Assembly: GCF_903645355.1 (NCBI RefSeq)
Contig: NZ_CAHJXR010000002.1
Location: forward strand, 248,001-312,000
DNA length: 64,000 nt
Direction of reading: 5' to 3'
Source: Schaalia sp. Marseille-Q2122
GTDB taxonomy: Bacteria; Actinomycetota; Actinomycetes; Actinomycetales; Actinomycetaceae
Both the position numbers and the translations under genes were made by a program. Positions 53,456 through 62,919 of this stretch are shown here, piece after piece. How positions within the stretch are numbered: position 1 is the first letter of the stretch; every line of letters starts with the position of its first letter. A model generated the notes under the pieces. That model did no database searches, had not been told where the DNA came from, and saw nothing but the letters and a program-made list of their open reading frames with translations.

Positions 53456-53461
53456 TAGAAT
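53456..53461 (+). promoter_or_regulatory. -10 box TAGAAT for thrS
   Basis: TAGAAT ends ten bases before GTG 53472 and overlaps ATG 53460. No T-box or other long leader is present in the 151 bases after the FemAB stop. Confidence 0.45.
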
Positions 53462-53471
53462 GGGCCAGTTA

Positions 53472-55511
53472 GTGTTTTCTGTAACCCCTGAGGAGCTCAA
53501 GGTGCCTTCTATCGACGTCATCATCGACGGTGTCAACCACAGCATCGAGGCAGGCACAACCGGCACTACCTGGTACGCCGACCGTAAGGAGGTCATCGCC
53601 CTCCACATCAACGGCGAGCCCCGCGATCTCTACAGTGAACTGCCTGAAGGCGCCACCGTTGATGCCATCACCATCGACTCCCCGGCTGGCCTCGATATCC
53701 TGCGCCACTCCACCACCCACGTCCTGGCCCAGGCCGTCCAGCAGGTATTCCCTGACGTGAACCTCGGTATTGGCCCCTTCATTACCGACGGTTTCTACTA
53801 CGACTTTGGCAATATTGATGCCGTCACCCCCGAGCTCATGCGTGACCTCGAAAAGCGCATGAAGCGTATCGTCAAGGAAGGCCAGCGCTTCCAACGCCGC
53901 GTCATCACCGAGGCCGAGGCCGCTGTCGAACTCGCCGACCAGCCCTACAAGCTCGAACTCGTCCAGACCAAGGGCTCGGGTGCGGATGGCGCATCCGTTG
54001 AGGTCGGCGCCGGTGAACTCACCATGTACGACAATGTCGGACGCGACGACCAGGTGATCTGGACCGACCTGTGCCGTGGTCCCCACCTGCCCAACACCCG
54101 CCTCATCGGCCAGGGTTTTTGCCTGACCAAGGCCTCCTCGGCCTATTGGAAGGGTGACCAGGCCAACGATCCTCTCCAGCGCATCTATGGCACTGCGTGG
54201 GCCTCGAAGGAAGATCTCCAGGCTTATCAGGAGCGCATTAAGGAAGCTGAGCGTCGCGACCACCGCCGTCTGGGCGCCGAATTGGATCTCTTCTCCTTCC
54301 CCGAAGAACTCGGCGCCGGCCTGCCCGTCTTCCACCCCAAGGGTGGCATCCTCAAGCGTGTCATGGAGGACTACGTCCGCCAGGCTCATATCGACAATGG
54401 CTTCCTCTACGTGGGTACCCCGCACATCTCCAAGGAAGACCTCTTCCACACCTCGGGCCACCTGCCCTATTACGCCGATGGCATGTTCCCCCCGATGGAC
54501 GATGACGGCCAGCTGTACTACCTCAAGGCCATGAACTGCCCGATGCATAACCTCATCTTCCGCAGCCGTGGCCGCTCCTACCGAGAGCTCCCCCTGCGCC
54601 TGTTTGAGTTTGGCACCGTCTACCGCAATGAGAAATCCGGCGTGCTCCAGGGCCTGACCCGCGTGCGCTCCATCACCCAGGACGACTCGCACTCCTATGT
54701 CATGCCCGAACAAGCCGCTGACGAAATCAAGCACCTGCTGAACTTCATCCTGACTTTGCTGCGTGACTTCGGCATGGATGATTTCTACCTGGAGCTGTCC
54801 ACCCGCGACACCGACGGGAAGAAGAAGGACAAGTTCATCGGCACCGACGAACAGTGGGAAGAAGCCACCCGTATCCTGGAACAGTGCGCCGAGGAAACCG
54901 GACTGACCTGCGTGCCTGACCCGGGCGGCGCCGCCTTCTACGGCCCGAAGATCTCCATCCAAGCCAAGGATGCCATCGGCCGTACCTGGCAGATGTCGAC
55001 CATCCAATACGACTTCAACCAGCCTGCACGTTTTGGCCTGGAGTACACCGCACCCGATGGCACCCACCAGCAGCCGGTGATGATCCACTCGGCGAAGTTT
55101 GGCTCCATTGAGCGCTTCATCGGCGTGCTCATTGAGCATTACGCCGGCGCGTTCCCCGCGTGGCTGTCGCCCGTGCAGGTCAAGCTCGTTCCGGTGGCCG
55201 AGGCCTTCTACGACTACGTTGAGGATGTCGCCGCACAGCTGCGCGCCCACGGCGTGCGCGTGGAGGTTGATCTCTCCGACGATCGTTTCGGTAAGAAGAT
55301 CCGCAATGCCTCGAAGGAAAAGGTCCCCTTCACGCTCATCGCTGGCGGCGAGGATGCGGAGGCATGCGCCGTGTCCTTCCGTTTCCGTGACGGTTCCCAG
55401 ACCAATGGGGTGCCCGTCGCCGACGCTGTGGCGGCGATCGTTGCCCACATTGAACAGCGCGTGAACTCTGATGAGGTCGAAGGCCTGATGAACGCCGAGG
55501 CCACAGAGTAA
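53472..55511 (+). CDS. thrS: Threonyl-tRNA synthetase
   Basis: About 679 residues, class II synthetase charging tRNA-Thr. It has a TGS domain (about 10-75), an editing domain with [11 protein letters not shown] (HxxxH) and CRGPHLPNT, and a catalytic core with [10 protein letters not shown] (zinc Cys and His). Motif 2 is YRNEKSG...[11 protein letters not shown]. The C-terminus is an anticodon-binding domain ([15 protein letters not shown]). ATG 53460 would lie inside the -10 box, so GTG 53472 is chosen; the difference is four residues. It heads the order thrS-HIT-prsW-nudix. In M. tuberculosis thrS is likewise followed by the HIT gene Rv2613c. Confidence 0.95.
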   Translation: MFSVTPEELKVPSIDVIIDGVNHSIEAGTTGTTWYADRKEVIALHINGEPRDLYSELPEGATVDAITIDSPAGLDILRHSTTHVLAQAVQQVFPDVNLGIGPFITDGFYYDFGNIDAVTPELMRDLEKRMKRIVKEGQRFQRRVITEAEAAVELADQPYKLELVQTKGSGADGASVEVGAGELTMYDNVGRDDQVIWTDLCRGPHLPNTRLIGQGFCLTKASSAYWKGDQANDPLQRIYGTAWASKEDLQAYQERIKEAERRDHRRLGAELDLFSFPEELGAGLPVFHPKGGILKRVMEDYVRQAHIDNGFLYVGTPHISKEDLFHTSGHLPYYADGMFPPMDDDGQLYYLKAMNCPMHNLIFRSRGRSYRELPLRLFEFGTVYRNEKSGVLQGLTRVRSITQDDSHSYVMPEQAADEIKHLLNFILTLLRDFGMDDFYLELSTRDTDGKKKDKFIGTDEQWEEATRILEQCAEETGLTCVPDPGGAAFYGPKISIQAKDAIGRTWQMSTIQYDFNQPARFGLEYTAPDGTHQQPVMIHSAKFGSIERFIGVLIEHYAGAFPAWLSPVQVKLVPVAEAFYDYVEDVAAQLRAHGVRVEVDLSDDRFGKKIRNASKEKVPFTLIAGGEDAEACAVSFRFRDGSQTNGVPVADAVAAIVAHIEQRVNSDEVEGLMNAEATE

Positions 55512-55583
55512 GGTCGTAGCGGGGGAGTGCCATTAGGTGCTTCCCCGTTATCGATCGGCGGGAGGTCGGAAAGGAGAATCACC

Positions 55584-56183
55584 ATGACGCAGCCGCTCAA
55601 TATGCCCTTGGGCGAACCCCTGGCAGGGGATGATCGCTACGAGGATGCTCGTGGGATTGCCGGGGTGCCCGATGGCTTCTCCCGCTTTTGGACGCCCTAC
55701 CGTATGGCCTACATTCGGGGCGAGGCCAAACCCACAGACAGTTCGGCAGATGAATGCCCCTTCTGCCGTGCGCCGCAGCGCAGCGACGAAGAAGGGCTGA
55801 TTGTCTATCGTGGAGCGCAGTGTTTTGTCGTGATGAACCTCTTCCCCTACAACTCGGGACACATGCTCGTGTGTCCTTATCGACACGTCAGCGACTATAC
55901 GGAGTTGAACGAGGACGAACGCGTTGAATTAGGAGAGCTCACGGCTCAGGCTATGCGCGTGACTCGGGCAATTGCCGCACCGCACGGTTTCAACCTGGGT
56001 ATGAATCAAGGTGATGTTGCAGGAGCGGGAATCGCCGCTCACCTGCACCAGCATATTGTGCCCAGGTGGGCGGGGGATGCAAATTTCCTGCCCATCATTG
56101 CGCAAACAAAGGCCATTCCCGAATTACTAGAAGACGCCCGCCGTCGTTTGGCGCAGGCATGGACACTCACAGGAGATGAGTAG
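55584..56183 (+). CDS. HIT-family nucleotide phosphorylase/hydrolase (Rv2613c-like)
   Basis: 199 residues. The HIT motif HLHQHIVPRW near 153-162 provides the catalytic His triad, and CPFCRAP near 57-63 may bind zinc. NLGMNQGDVAGAG is typical of the actinobacterial group whose M. tuberculosis member (Rv2613c) is a diadenosine tetraphosphate phosphorylase. It could clear the Ap4A made as a by-product by tRNA synthetases, which suits its place behind thrS. AAGGAG lies seven bases before ATG 55584. It shares one base with the PrsW gene (TAGTG). Confidence 0.9.
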   Translation: MTQPLNMPLGEPLAGDDRYEDARGIAGVPDGFSRFWTPYRMAYIRGEAKPTDSSADECPFCRAPQRSDEEGLIVYRGAQCFVVMNLFPYNSGHMLVCPYRHVSDYTELNEDERVELGELTAQAMRVTRAIAAPHGFNLGMNQGDVAGAGIAAHLHQHIVPRWAGDANFLPIIAQTKAIPELLEDARRRLAQAWTLTGDE

Positions 56184-57358
56184 TGAATCACCCGACAATC
56201 TCGGTGTATGGCGGGGTGCAGCCGCCTGACTGGTCGCACCAACTGCAACGCCGACGGGCCGGTATCTTTGAGGCGCTCGTCATGGCCTTTGGCATCATTG
56301 CCATGCTCATTGTCCTGTGGGTTATGTCCTTGCAGGGTGGCGTGATTCCCACCGCTTTGTTGACGGTGGCTGCCTTCCTGCCTTTCCTTGTCATCATGCA
56401 GGTGCTTGCCGCTGTTGATCGATGGGAGCGTGAACCCTGGGGGACAACGGCAATCGTTGCTCTCTGGGGAGGAGGCATTGCCACTTTCTTCTCGGGTATT
56501 TTCAACACGGTCTTTGAAATCGTGGTCGAGGCCGTCACCGGTGATGCCGTACTGGCGCAGACCATGACCATCATCGTCGCGGCGCCCATTGTGGAGGAGT
56601 CCTTCAAAGGCCTGGGCGTGGTCTTGATTCTGTGGAAACGGCGCCACCGTCTGAACTCGATTCTTGATGGCGTGTACTATGCGGCGGTTGCGGGCGCAGC
56701 CTTCGCTTTCATTGAAAACGTCATGTACTTCATGCAGGGGGCTGCAACGGGTGGTGTGGCTGGACTGGGCATCATCTTCTTTATGCGTGGCGTCATGAGT
56801 CCCTTCCTCCACCCCATGGCCACCTCGATGATCGGCCTGGCAGCAGGGTGGACGGCGGTGCGAATGGCGCAACGATCCACAGGATTCCTTCTGATCCCTG
56901 CGGGCTGGCTTGCGGCCGTCGCAATCCACGCGGCGTGGAATGCCACCGCAGTATTGTCCTCGCCCGGTATGTGGATCGCCCTCTACCTTTTCCTGCACCT
57001 GCCGATGTTTATCGTGTGGATGCTCTTCCTGCGCAGCGCCTCAGCTACGGAAGCAAAGGTCATCGCGCGCGGACTGGAAACCTACGTGGCCTCCGGATGG
57101 TTGCTCCCCAACGAGGTGCAGATGGTGACGACTCGCACCGGCCGCAAGAGCGCTCAGGCCTGGGCGAAGCAATTCGGTAAGCCCTCGCATGAGTCAATGA
57201 CAGCCTTCCTCAATGGATGTGCAACCTTGGGCTTGGATGAAGAGATTATGCGTCGCCTGGGTCCCGACCCTCTGCGCGTGGCGCATGACAGGGAGGTCCT
57301 GCAGGAGATTACTCGCCATCGGCAGGTCTTTCTTGAGAGCGCAGGAGTGAGGATTTAA
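56183..57358 (+). CDS. PrsW-family intramembrane metalloprotease
   Basis: 391 residues with about eight or nine transmembrane helices between 25 and 285. The PrsW/CAAX-like motifs are visible: VEESFKGLGV (EExxK) near 138-147, FAFIENVMYF near 174-183, FLHPMATSMIGLAAG and HAAWNAT near 252-258. These would place metal-binding Glu and His residues within the membrane. The C-terminal 100 residues are cytosolic. PrsW in Bacillus starts cleavage of an anti-sigma factor; no anti-sigma gene is adjacent here, so the substrate is unknown. GTG start, directly coupled to the HIT gene and to the following NUDIX gene. Confidence 0.88.
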   Translation: MNHPTISVYGGVQPPDWSHQLQRRRAGIFEALVMAFGIIAMLIVLWVMSLQGGVIPTALLTVAAFLPFLVIMQVLAAVDRWEREPWGTTAIVALWGGGIATFFSGIFNTVFEIVVEAVTGDAVLAQTMTIIVAAPIVEESFKGLGVVLILWKRRHRLNSILDGVYYAAVAGAAFAFIENVMYFMQGAATGGVAGLGIIFFMRGVMSPFLHPMATSMIGLAAGWTAVRMAQRSTGFLLIPAGWLAAVAIHAAWNATAVLSSPGMWIALYLFLHLPMFIVWMLFLRSASATEAKVIARGLETYVASGWLLPNEVQMVTTRTGRKSAQAWAKQFGKPSHESMTAFLNGCATLGLDEEIMRRLGPDPLRVAHDREVLQEITRHRQVFLESAGVRI

Positions 57359-57903
57359 TGTCGCCGCTGGGCTCGGAGTGGGTGCCGGACGAGGACGGTT
57401 TCCCTCACCGGAATGCGGCTCGCGTGGTGGTGTTCAACGCTCAGGGGCAGATCCTCCTCGTTCACGGCCACGATCGTGAAGACCCAAGGCACCACTGGTG
57501 GTTCACCATCGGGGGTGGGCTCGAGCCGGGTGAAGATCCCCGAGACGGAGCAGTGCGGGAACTCTATGAGGAAACGGGGATCAAGGTGTCCGCCGATGAT
57601 CTGATCGGTCCCGTCCTCTACCGTCGTGCCCAATTCGAGTTCCTCGCGGTCACGGCCCGCCAAGACGAACACTACTTCGTCGTCCATACGGATGCTGCTG
57701 AACTATCTGACCAGGGTTGGACTGATCTTGAACGTGATGTTCTCGACGAGCAACGCTGGTGGGATCTGGAGGATCTGGAGGAGCTGTCTCAGACCACGAT
57801 GCTCACTCCGGCGGGATTGCCTGAATTGGCACCACGGTGGCGTGACGGTTGGGATGGCGTTATGCGCGAGATGTGGGAGGGACGTTCTCCAGAGGGGCAG
57901 TGA
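57358..57903 (+). CDS. NUDIX hydrolase
   Basis: 181 residues. The NUDIX box GGGLEPGEDPRDGAVRELYE-ETGI (residues 51-75) is complete, with the RExxEE metal-binding core. RVVVFNAQGQILLVHG starts the fold. It would hydrolyse a nucleoside diphosphate linked to another moiety; substrate unknown. The ATG shares its A with the PrsW stop codon (TAATG). The 3' end runs 44 bases into the convergent serB gene. Confidence 0.92.
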   Translation: MSPLGSEWVPDEDGFPHRNAARVVVFNAQGQILLVHGHDREDPRHHWWFTIGGGLEPGEDPRDGAVRELYEETGIKVSADDLIGPVLYRRAQFEFLAVTARQDEHYFVVHTDAAELSDQGWTDLERDVLDEQRWWDLEDLEELSQTTMLTPAGLPELAPRWRDGWDGVMREMWEGRSPEGQ

Positions 57904-58771
57904 GAACACTCAAGACATCCAGGCGCGACACAGACAACTGAGCGCCGACCTGTTCACGCACGGCGGGCTTGGCGCAGAAGGCGACGCCGAGGGCTGCCTC
58001 GTGCATCATGGGGATATCGTTGGCGCCATCACCAATGGCGACGGTCCGTTTCATGGGAACCTGATGGGCATCCGCCCACGTTCGGAGCATCTCTACCTTC
58101 GTGTCGGCGGTGACAATATCGCCCAGCACACGACCGGTGAGAATCCCCTCGCTGACCTCCAGGCGATTGGCACAGTAGTGATCGATACCGAGTGAGGCGG
58201 CCAAAGGCCCGACAACCTCTTCAAAACCACCTGAGACGATACCGAAGAACCCGCCACCGGTATGAACGGCATCAATCAGGTGCTGCGCACCGACAGTGAC
58301 AGTAATCGATCGGCTTACCTCAGCAAAGACCTGTTCAGGCACGCCAGCAAGGGTGGCAACCCGCTCACGGAGGGACTGCGCAAAATCAAGCTCGCCATTC
58401 ATCGCTCGCTCGGTAATGCGTGCCACCTCTTCTCGGGTTCCTGCGTAGTGGGCGATCTCCTCGATGACTTCTTGCCCAATAAGCGTCGAATCCACATCGG
58501 TGACGACCAATCCCGCCCCCTCGGATGCAATCGCTTCGGGAATGGCGATGACCTCGCCACCACAGCTGCGAAGCTCCATGAGAGCGGAGGTGCCGAGGTC
58601 TACGCCGACGCCGAGAGGAAACACGTCAAGTGCGGGGAGGCCAGCGGTGGCCTCGTAGCTGGCGGCAGGGCGAAGTCCGGGGAGTATCCCGGCGCTGTGG
58701 AAGCGCTTGAGGAACTCCCCGGACTGCAGGGCCTGCGGAAGAATGAGAGCCAGGCGGTCGCCTTGACTCAC
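57860..58771 (-). CDS. serB: Phosphoserine phosphatase
   Basis: 303 residues, HAD superfamily. [17 protein letters not shown] (nucleophile Asp in DVDST, near 92-96), ISGGFEEVV-like VSGGFEEVV, and [12 protein letters not shown] are the SerB motifs. The N-terminal 85 residues lack a clear ACT domain. It removes phosphate from L-phosphoserine, the last step of serine synthesis. GTG 58771 overlaps the glgC stop in GTGA, so it is cotranslated with glgC. The C-terminus overlaps the convergent NUDIX gene by 44 bases. Confidence 0.9.
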   Translation of the reverse strand: MSQGDRLALILPQALQSGEFLKRFHSAGILPGLRPAASYEATAGLPALDVFPLGVGVDLGTSALMELRSCGGEVIAIPEAIASEGAGLVVTDVDSTLIGQEVIEEIAHYAGTREEVARITERAMNGELDFAQSLRERVATLAGVPEQVFAEVSRSITVTVGAQHLIDAVHTGGGFFGIVSGGFEEVVGPLAASLGIDHYCANRLEVSEGILTGRVLGDIVTADTKVEMLRTWADAHQVPMKRTVAIGDGANDIPMMHEAALGVAFCAKPAVREQVGAQLSVSRLDVLSVLTAPLENVPPTSRA

Positions 58772-60012
58772 TTGGTCACGGCCATTCCCTTAGGAACAAC
58801 GGTGATCCCAGATTCTGTCACCGTGTAGCCACGTGCGAGGTCATACTCAAGGTCGACGCCAACGGTGGCACCCTCTTCGACGACGACGCCCTTATCGAGG
58901 ATCGTTTTGGCGACGATGGCATTGCGACCCACGCGGGCATCATGCATGACGACGGAGTCGGTCACCTGAGCCCACGAATGAATGTAGGTGCCCGGCGAAA
59001 TGATCGAGTGGTAGACCTCGCCTCCGGAAATAATCGTTCCCGGTGACACGAAGCTGTCAACGGCGTGACCCATACGGGAATGCTCAGAGCCGTAGACGAA
59101 CTTTGCGGGAGGCAGGTCGCCGTCGATCATCGTCATCGTCGGCCACTTCCGGTTGTAGAGGTTGAAGACCGGGTGGACGGAGATGAGATCCATATTCGCG
59201 TCGTAGTAGGCGTCGAGCGTACCCACGTCGCGCCAGTAATCGCGGTCGCGATCGGTGGATCCTGGCACGTCATTGTCCTGGAAATCGTAGACGCCACATT
59301 CGCCTCGTTCGACGAACCAGGGAATGATATTGCCGCCCATATCGTGCTTGGAATTGGGGTTGGCTGCGTCTTCCTTCAGCGCGGCAGTCAGGGCGTCGGT
59401 GGTGAACACGTAGTTCCCCATCGAGGCCAAAACCTTCATCGGGTCGTCGGGAAGGGCAAGATGATCGGGGGAGGCGGGCTTTTCAACGAAGTTCTGGACA
59501 ACGCCGTCCTTGCTGTCAATCACGCCGAGAGCGGGAGCAAGTTCTATAGGCTGGCGGATGCCGGCGACCGTGCAGGGAAGACCAGAGTCAATATGGTGCT
59601 GGACCATCTGTGAGAAGTCCATGCGGTAGATGTTGTCAGCGCCGATGATGACAATGTATTCGGGTGCTTCGTCTTCAACGATGTTGAGGGACTGGTAGAT
59701 GGCGTCCGCAGATCCAAGGTACCAGTGGGGCCCGCGACGTTGCTGGGCAGGCACAGGGGCAACGAAGTTTCCGAGCAGGGGGGACATGTACCACGTCTTC
59801 GTGACATGTCGGTCCAGGGAGTGCGACTTGTATTGCGTCAGCACCACAACCTTCATGTAGCCCGAGTTGACGATATTCGACAGAGCAAAATCGATAATGC
59901 GGTAGTGGCCTCCAAAGGGGACAGCGGGCTTTGCGCGGTCAGCGGTTAGCGGCATGAGCCGCTTGCCTTCGCCGCCGGCTAGGACAATCGCAAGCACAGA
60001 ATTCTTCGCCAT
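58768..60012 (-). CDS. glgC: Glucose-1-phosphate adenylyltransferase
   Basis: 414 residues. [20 protein letters not shown] is the nucleotidyltransferase signature, followed by GTADAIYQS-like [15 protein letters not shown], and a C-terminal left-handed beta-helix ([20 protein letters not shown]). It makes ADP-glucose for glycogen or maltose-1-phosphate. The start ATG 60012 has TAAAGT seven bases upstream (leaderless). It is divergent from glgA, the same arrangement as Rv1213/Rv1212c, and upstream of serB in one transcript. Confidence 0.95.
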   Translation of the reverse strand: MAKNSVLAIVLAGGEGKRLMPLTADRAKPAVPFGGHYRIIDFALSNIVNSGYMKVVVLTQYKSHSLDRHVTKTWYMSPLLGNFVAPVPAQQRRGPHWYLGSADAIYQSLNIVEDEAPEYIVIIGADNIYRMDFSQMVQHHIDSGLPCTVAGIRQPIELAPALGVIDSKDGVVQNFVEKPASPDHLALPDDPMKVLASMGNYVFTTDALTAALKEDAANPNSKHDMGGNIIPWFVERGECGVYDFQDNDVPGSTDRDRDYWRDVGTLDAYYDANMDLISVHPVFNLYNRKWPTMTMIDGDLPPAKFVYGSEHSRMGHAVDSFVSPGTIISGGEVYHSIISPGTYIHSWAQVTDSVVMHDARVGRNAIVAKTILDKGVVVEEGATVGVDLEYDLARGYTVTESGITVVPKGMAVTK

Positions 60013-60019
60013 AGATCAC

Positions 60020-60025
60020 ACTTTA
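60020..60025 (-). promoter_or_regulatory. -10 box TAAAGT for leaderless glgC
   Basis: Minus strand TAAAGT, seven bases, ATG 60012; no Shine-Dalgarno. Confidence 0.5.
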
Positions 60026-60216
60026 GGGCTCTGAAGCGCAGAAGGCGAGCATATCAGCGACTGAAAACTCAAAATTCGGGCGAGGAGAGCCTGCTCTGAG
60101 CGGTGCAAAGGGGCTCGCGGGGTATGACAATAGTCGTAACGTCCTAAGGTGTTCCACCACACGTGCGCCGTAAAATCGTTAGGCTTGGTGAAACACCCAT
60201 CCTGAAGGAGGCCCTG

Positions 60217-61440
60217 ATGCGCGTAGACCTGCTTACCCGCGAATACCCACCCCACATCTACGGTGGTGCAGGAGTGCATGTGACCGAGCTGGCGAAGGTT
60301 CTTCGCCCGCTAGTTGATGACCTGCGTGTTCAAGCCTTCGATGGGCCTCGCGTGCCGGGCACTGATGGGGGCGAACCCGGTGTCACAGGCTTTCATGAGC
60401 CTGAATCTCTCAAGAATGCCAATGCTGCGCTGCGTACCCTCGCTGTGGATCTCGAAATGGCGGCCGCAACCGAAGGCACCGACCTCGTCCATTCTCATAC
60501 CTGGTATGCCAACTTTGCTGGACACCTTGCCTCTCTCCTGCACGGGGTCCCTCACGTCATTAGTGCCCACTCTCTTGAACCTCTTCGTCCATGGAAGGCT
60601 GAACAGCTGGGCGGCGGCTACCGCCTGTCCTCCTATGTCGAAAAGACCGCCTACGAGGCTGCATCCGCGATCGTCGCCGTCTCTCACGGCATGAAGGCTG
60701 ACATCCTTCGCAGCTACCCAGCTGTCGATCCCGCTAAGGTTCATGTCATCCATAACGGTATTGACCTTGAGAAGTGGCACGCTCCTTCCAGCGATGCTGA
60801 GCGCGAGCGCCAGGAACAGGTGCTGGCAGAGCACGGTATCGACACCTCACGACCGACGGTTGTCTTCGTTGGGCGTATTACCCGCCAAAAGGGTCTGCCT
60901 CACTTCTTGCGCGCGGCTCGGCGTCTGCCTGAGGATGTCCAGATCGTTCTGTGTGCGGGCGCTCCGGACACCCCTGAGATTGCTGCCGAGGTTGACGGTC
61001 TGGTCGCTCAGCTGCGTGAAGAGCGCTCGGGAGTCATTCTCATTACGCAGATGCTCCCGCAAAAGGATGTGGCCGCTATCCTCGATGCCGCCGATGTGTT
61101 TATTACTCCGTCGGTGTATGAGCCTCTGGGCATCGTGAACCTGGAAGCGATGGCTCTGGGGTTGCCTGTCGTTGGTACGGCGACGGGCGGTATTCCAGAT
61201 GTCATCGTTGACGGTGAGACGGGTTTCCTCGTTCCCATTGAGCAGGTTCAGGATGGGACGGGCACCCCGATTGATCCGGAGCGTTTCGAGGCCGACATGG
61301 CAGAGCGGCTCATTCGCGTCCTTGACGATCGAGAGCTCGCGGCACGCATGGGGGCTGCTGGTCTGGCACGCGCGCGGGATTTGTTCTCCTGGCAGGCCAT
61401 TGGCGAGAAGACGCTGGAGCTGTACCGGACTCTCGTCTGA
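60217..61440 (+). CDS. glgA: Actinobacterial GlgA/GlgM-type glycosyltransferase (GT4)
   Basis: 407 residues. GGAGVHVTELAKVL binds the donor; HVISAHSLEPLRPWKAEQLG and VAVSHGMKADIL follow. FVGRITRQKGL and VYEPLGIVNLEAMALGLPVV carry the retaining-GT E-x7-E motif. Annotated as glycogen synthase in many genomes, but the mycobacterial equivalent Rv1212c (GlgM) mainly makes alpha-maltose 1-phosphate from ADP-glucose and glucose 1-phosphate. AAGGAGG precedes ATG 60217, and a TAAAAT -10-like box lies at 60171-60176. It pairs functionally with the divergent glgC. Confidence 0.92.
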   Translation: MRVDLLTREYPPHIYGGAGVHVTELAKVLRPLVDDLRVQAFDGPRVPGTDGGEPGVTGFHEPESLKNANAALRTLAVDLEMAAATEGTDLVHSHTWYANFAGHLASLLHGVPHVISAHSLEPLRPWKAEQLGGGYRLSSYVEKTAYEAASAIVAVSHGMKADILRSYPAVDPAKVHVIHNGIDLEKWHAPSSDAERERQEQVLAEHGIDTSRPTVVFVGRITRQKGLPHFLRAARRLPEDVQIVLCAGAPDTPEIAAEVDGLVAQLREERSGVILITQMLPQKDVAAILDAADVFITPSVYEPLGIVNLEAMALGLPVVGTATGGIPDVIVDGETGFLVPIEQVQDGTGTPIDPERFEADMAERLIRVLDDRELAARMGAAGLARARDLFSWQAIGEKTLELYRTLV

Positions 61441-61495
61441 GCCTTGGGAATGACCTCGTTGGAGGCCATATAGCGAAGTTCTATTCTTGAACTGC

Positions 61496-61529
61496 CCCGC
61501 GTCATGGCATCGAATTGCCCTGACGCGGG
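61496..61529 (+). terminator. Intrinsic terminator of glgA
   Basis: CCCGCGTCA and TGACGCGGG form a perfect nine-base stem, followed by TTAGTCTTTTCTT. The T-rich tail also contains the -10 box of the next gene. Confidence 0.75.
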
Positions 61530-61530
61530 T

Positions 61531-61536
61531 TAGTCT
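61531..61536 (+). promoter_or_regulatory. -10 box TAGTCT for leaderless ABC ATPase gene
   Basis: TAGTCT, six bases, ATG 61543, immediately after the glgA terminator stem. Confidence 0.5.
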
Positions 61537-61542
61537 TTTCTT

Positions 61543-62334
61543 ATGAGCAGCGTTCTTAACCTCCAGGGAGTGAGCCTGACTCACTCCGGCCAGCGAATTC
61601 TTCACGACGTGACGTGGGCGACCGACAGCGGACAGCACTGGGTCATTATGGGCCCCAATGGCGCTGGAAAGACCTCGCTGGTCCGGGTGGCGACGGGACG
61701 CGAAGCTGCCGACGAGGGCGAGGTCGTCATCCTGGGAACCCCAGTTGGGGAGCACCCTGTGGGTAATCTCGCGACGGCTATCGGCCTGAGTTCGCAGAGC
61801 GTTGCTTCGCGCCTGCGTCCGGGCCAGAGCGCACGTGAGTGTGTGCGTACTGCCGCGTGGGGGCAGACACGGTCTTTCGATGAAGAATACGAGGAGTCCG
61901 ATACGGAGCGTGCCAATGATCTGCTGGCTGCTTTTGGGGTTGGGCACGTGGCTGATCGGCGTTTCTCTTCCCTGTCGGAGGGGGAGCGTCAGCGCGTCCT
62001 ATTGGCCCGCGCATTGATGACAGATCCTGAGGTTGTCATCTTGGATGAGCCAACGGCGGGCCTTGACCTTGGTGCCCGTGAGTTGCTGCTTCGGGCACTG
62101 TCAGAGATTATTGCGGGTCCGCGTGCGCCGCAGCTCATCCTTGTCACTCATCAGATTGAGGAGATTCCGGCTGGCTTTACTCACGCAGCTCTGATGGCCG
62201 ACGGGCAAGTGACTCATGCTGGACCCATCGACGAGGTGCTGACGGGTGTGAACCTGTCAATGGTCTTTGGATTGCCGCTCAATGTGACGCATGCAGATGG
62301 CCGTTGGCACGCGCATGCGCCTCGCGAAGAGTGA
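61543..62334 (+). CDS. ABC transporter ATP-binding protein
   Basis: 263 residues, one ABC ATPase domain. Walker A is GPNGAGKT (near 37-44), signature LSEGERQRVLLARAL (near 145-159), Walker B VVILDEPTAGLD (near 164-175), and switch His in LVTHQIEEI. The closest pattern is the metal-chelate/ModF-like group with a single domain. No permease or binding protein is adjacent, so partners lie elsewhere or it acts without transport. Substrate unknown. Confidence 0.88.
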   Translation: MSSVLNLQGVSLTHSGQRILHDVTWATDSGQHWVIMGPNGAGKTSLVRVATGREAADEGEVVILGTPVGEHPVGNLATAIGLSSQSVASRLRPGQSARECVRTAAWGQTRSFDEEYEESDTERANDLLAAFGVGHVADRRFSSLSEGERQRVLLARALMTDPEVVILDEPTAGLDLGARELLLRALSEIIAGPRAPQLILVTHQIEEIPAGFTHAALMADGQVTHAGPIDEVLTGVNLSMVFGLPLNVTHADGRWHAHAPREE

Positions 62335-62409
62335 GCCTCGTCTATTATTTCGTTAGCGGAACGTTGCGGTTCTGACCGCTGAGTCAGCGGAATCTCGAAG
62401 GAGGATGTT

Positions 62410-62865
62410 ATGAGTTGGGTATGGTGGGTTATCGCAGCAGTTGGGCTTGGCATTGTTGAGTTGCTAACCGTTGATCTGATTTTCCTCATGCTGGCTCTCG
62501 CTGCACTGTGTGCAGCACTGGCCTCTGCCTTGGGTGCGCCTCTGATTGTGCAGGTTGCTGTGTTTGCCATTGCCGCAATGATTCTGCTCTTCCTTGTGCG
62601 TCCGTGGGCGAAAGCCCACCTGGCACGTTCGACTCCGAATGTGCAGACGAATGCGCAGAGCCTTGTGGGCATGAATGCAGTGGTCACTGAGCCCCTTGAG
62701 GGTGACAACGGCCGCGTGCGTCTCGATGGTGAGATTTGGAGTGCCCGAGCTGTTAATGGTGCTCTGTTGCCTAAGGGGACGGCTGTCACTGTGAAGGAAA
62801 TTGATGGCGCGACAGCTGTGGTGATGCCGATTGCTCAGCCTGCTGCTGCGCCCTGTGAGTGCTGA
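62410..62865 (+). CDS. NfeD-family membrane protein (short type)
   Basis: 151 residues. Two transmembrane helices lie in the N-terminal third (WWVIAAVGLGIVELLTVDLIFLML; then IVQVAVFAIAAMILLFLV). A cytosolic OB-fold domain follows (LVGMNAVVTEPLEGDNGRVRLDGEIWSARA; AVTVKEIDGATAVV). There is no ClpP-like protease domain, so this is the short NfeD form that accompanies SPFH proteins. GAAGGAGG precedes ATG 62410. It is followed by the SPFH gene after 54 bases. Confidence 0.92.
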   Translation: MSWVWWVIAAVGLGIVELLTVDLIFLMLALAALCAALASALGAPLIVQVAVFAIAAMILLFLVRPWAKAHLARSTPNVQTNAQSLVGMNAVVTEPLEGDNGRVRLDGEIWSARAVNGALLPKGTAVTVKEIDGATAVVMPIAQPAAAPCEC

Positions 62866-62919
62866 GCGCTCTACACACTAGCTTTTCTGGGATCACACCC
62901 CTAAAGAAAGGACGGACTT

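Noticed and set aside
53321-53471. T-box riboswitch before thrS
   Set aside because: The spacer is only about 150 bases, lacks a T-box core and has a -10 box almost at the start codon, so no leader RNA would exist.
53469-55448. Long minus-strand open frame opposite thrS (659 codons)
   Set aside because: It mirrors thrS codon by codon, a known effect of GC-rich codon bias; it has no ribosome site or recognisable domain, while thrS motifs on the plus strand are complete.
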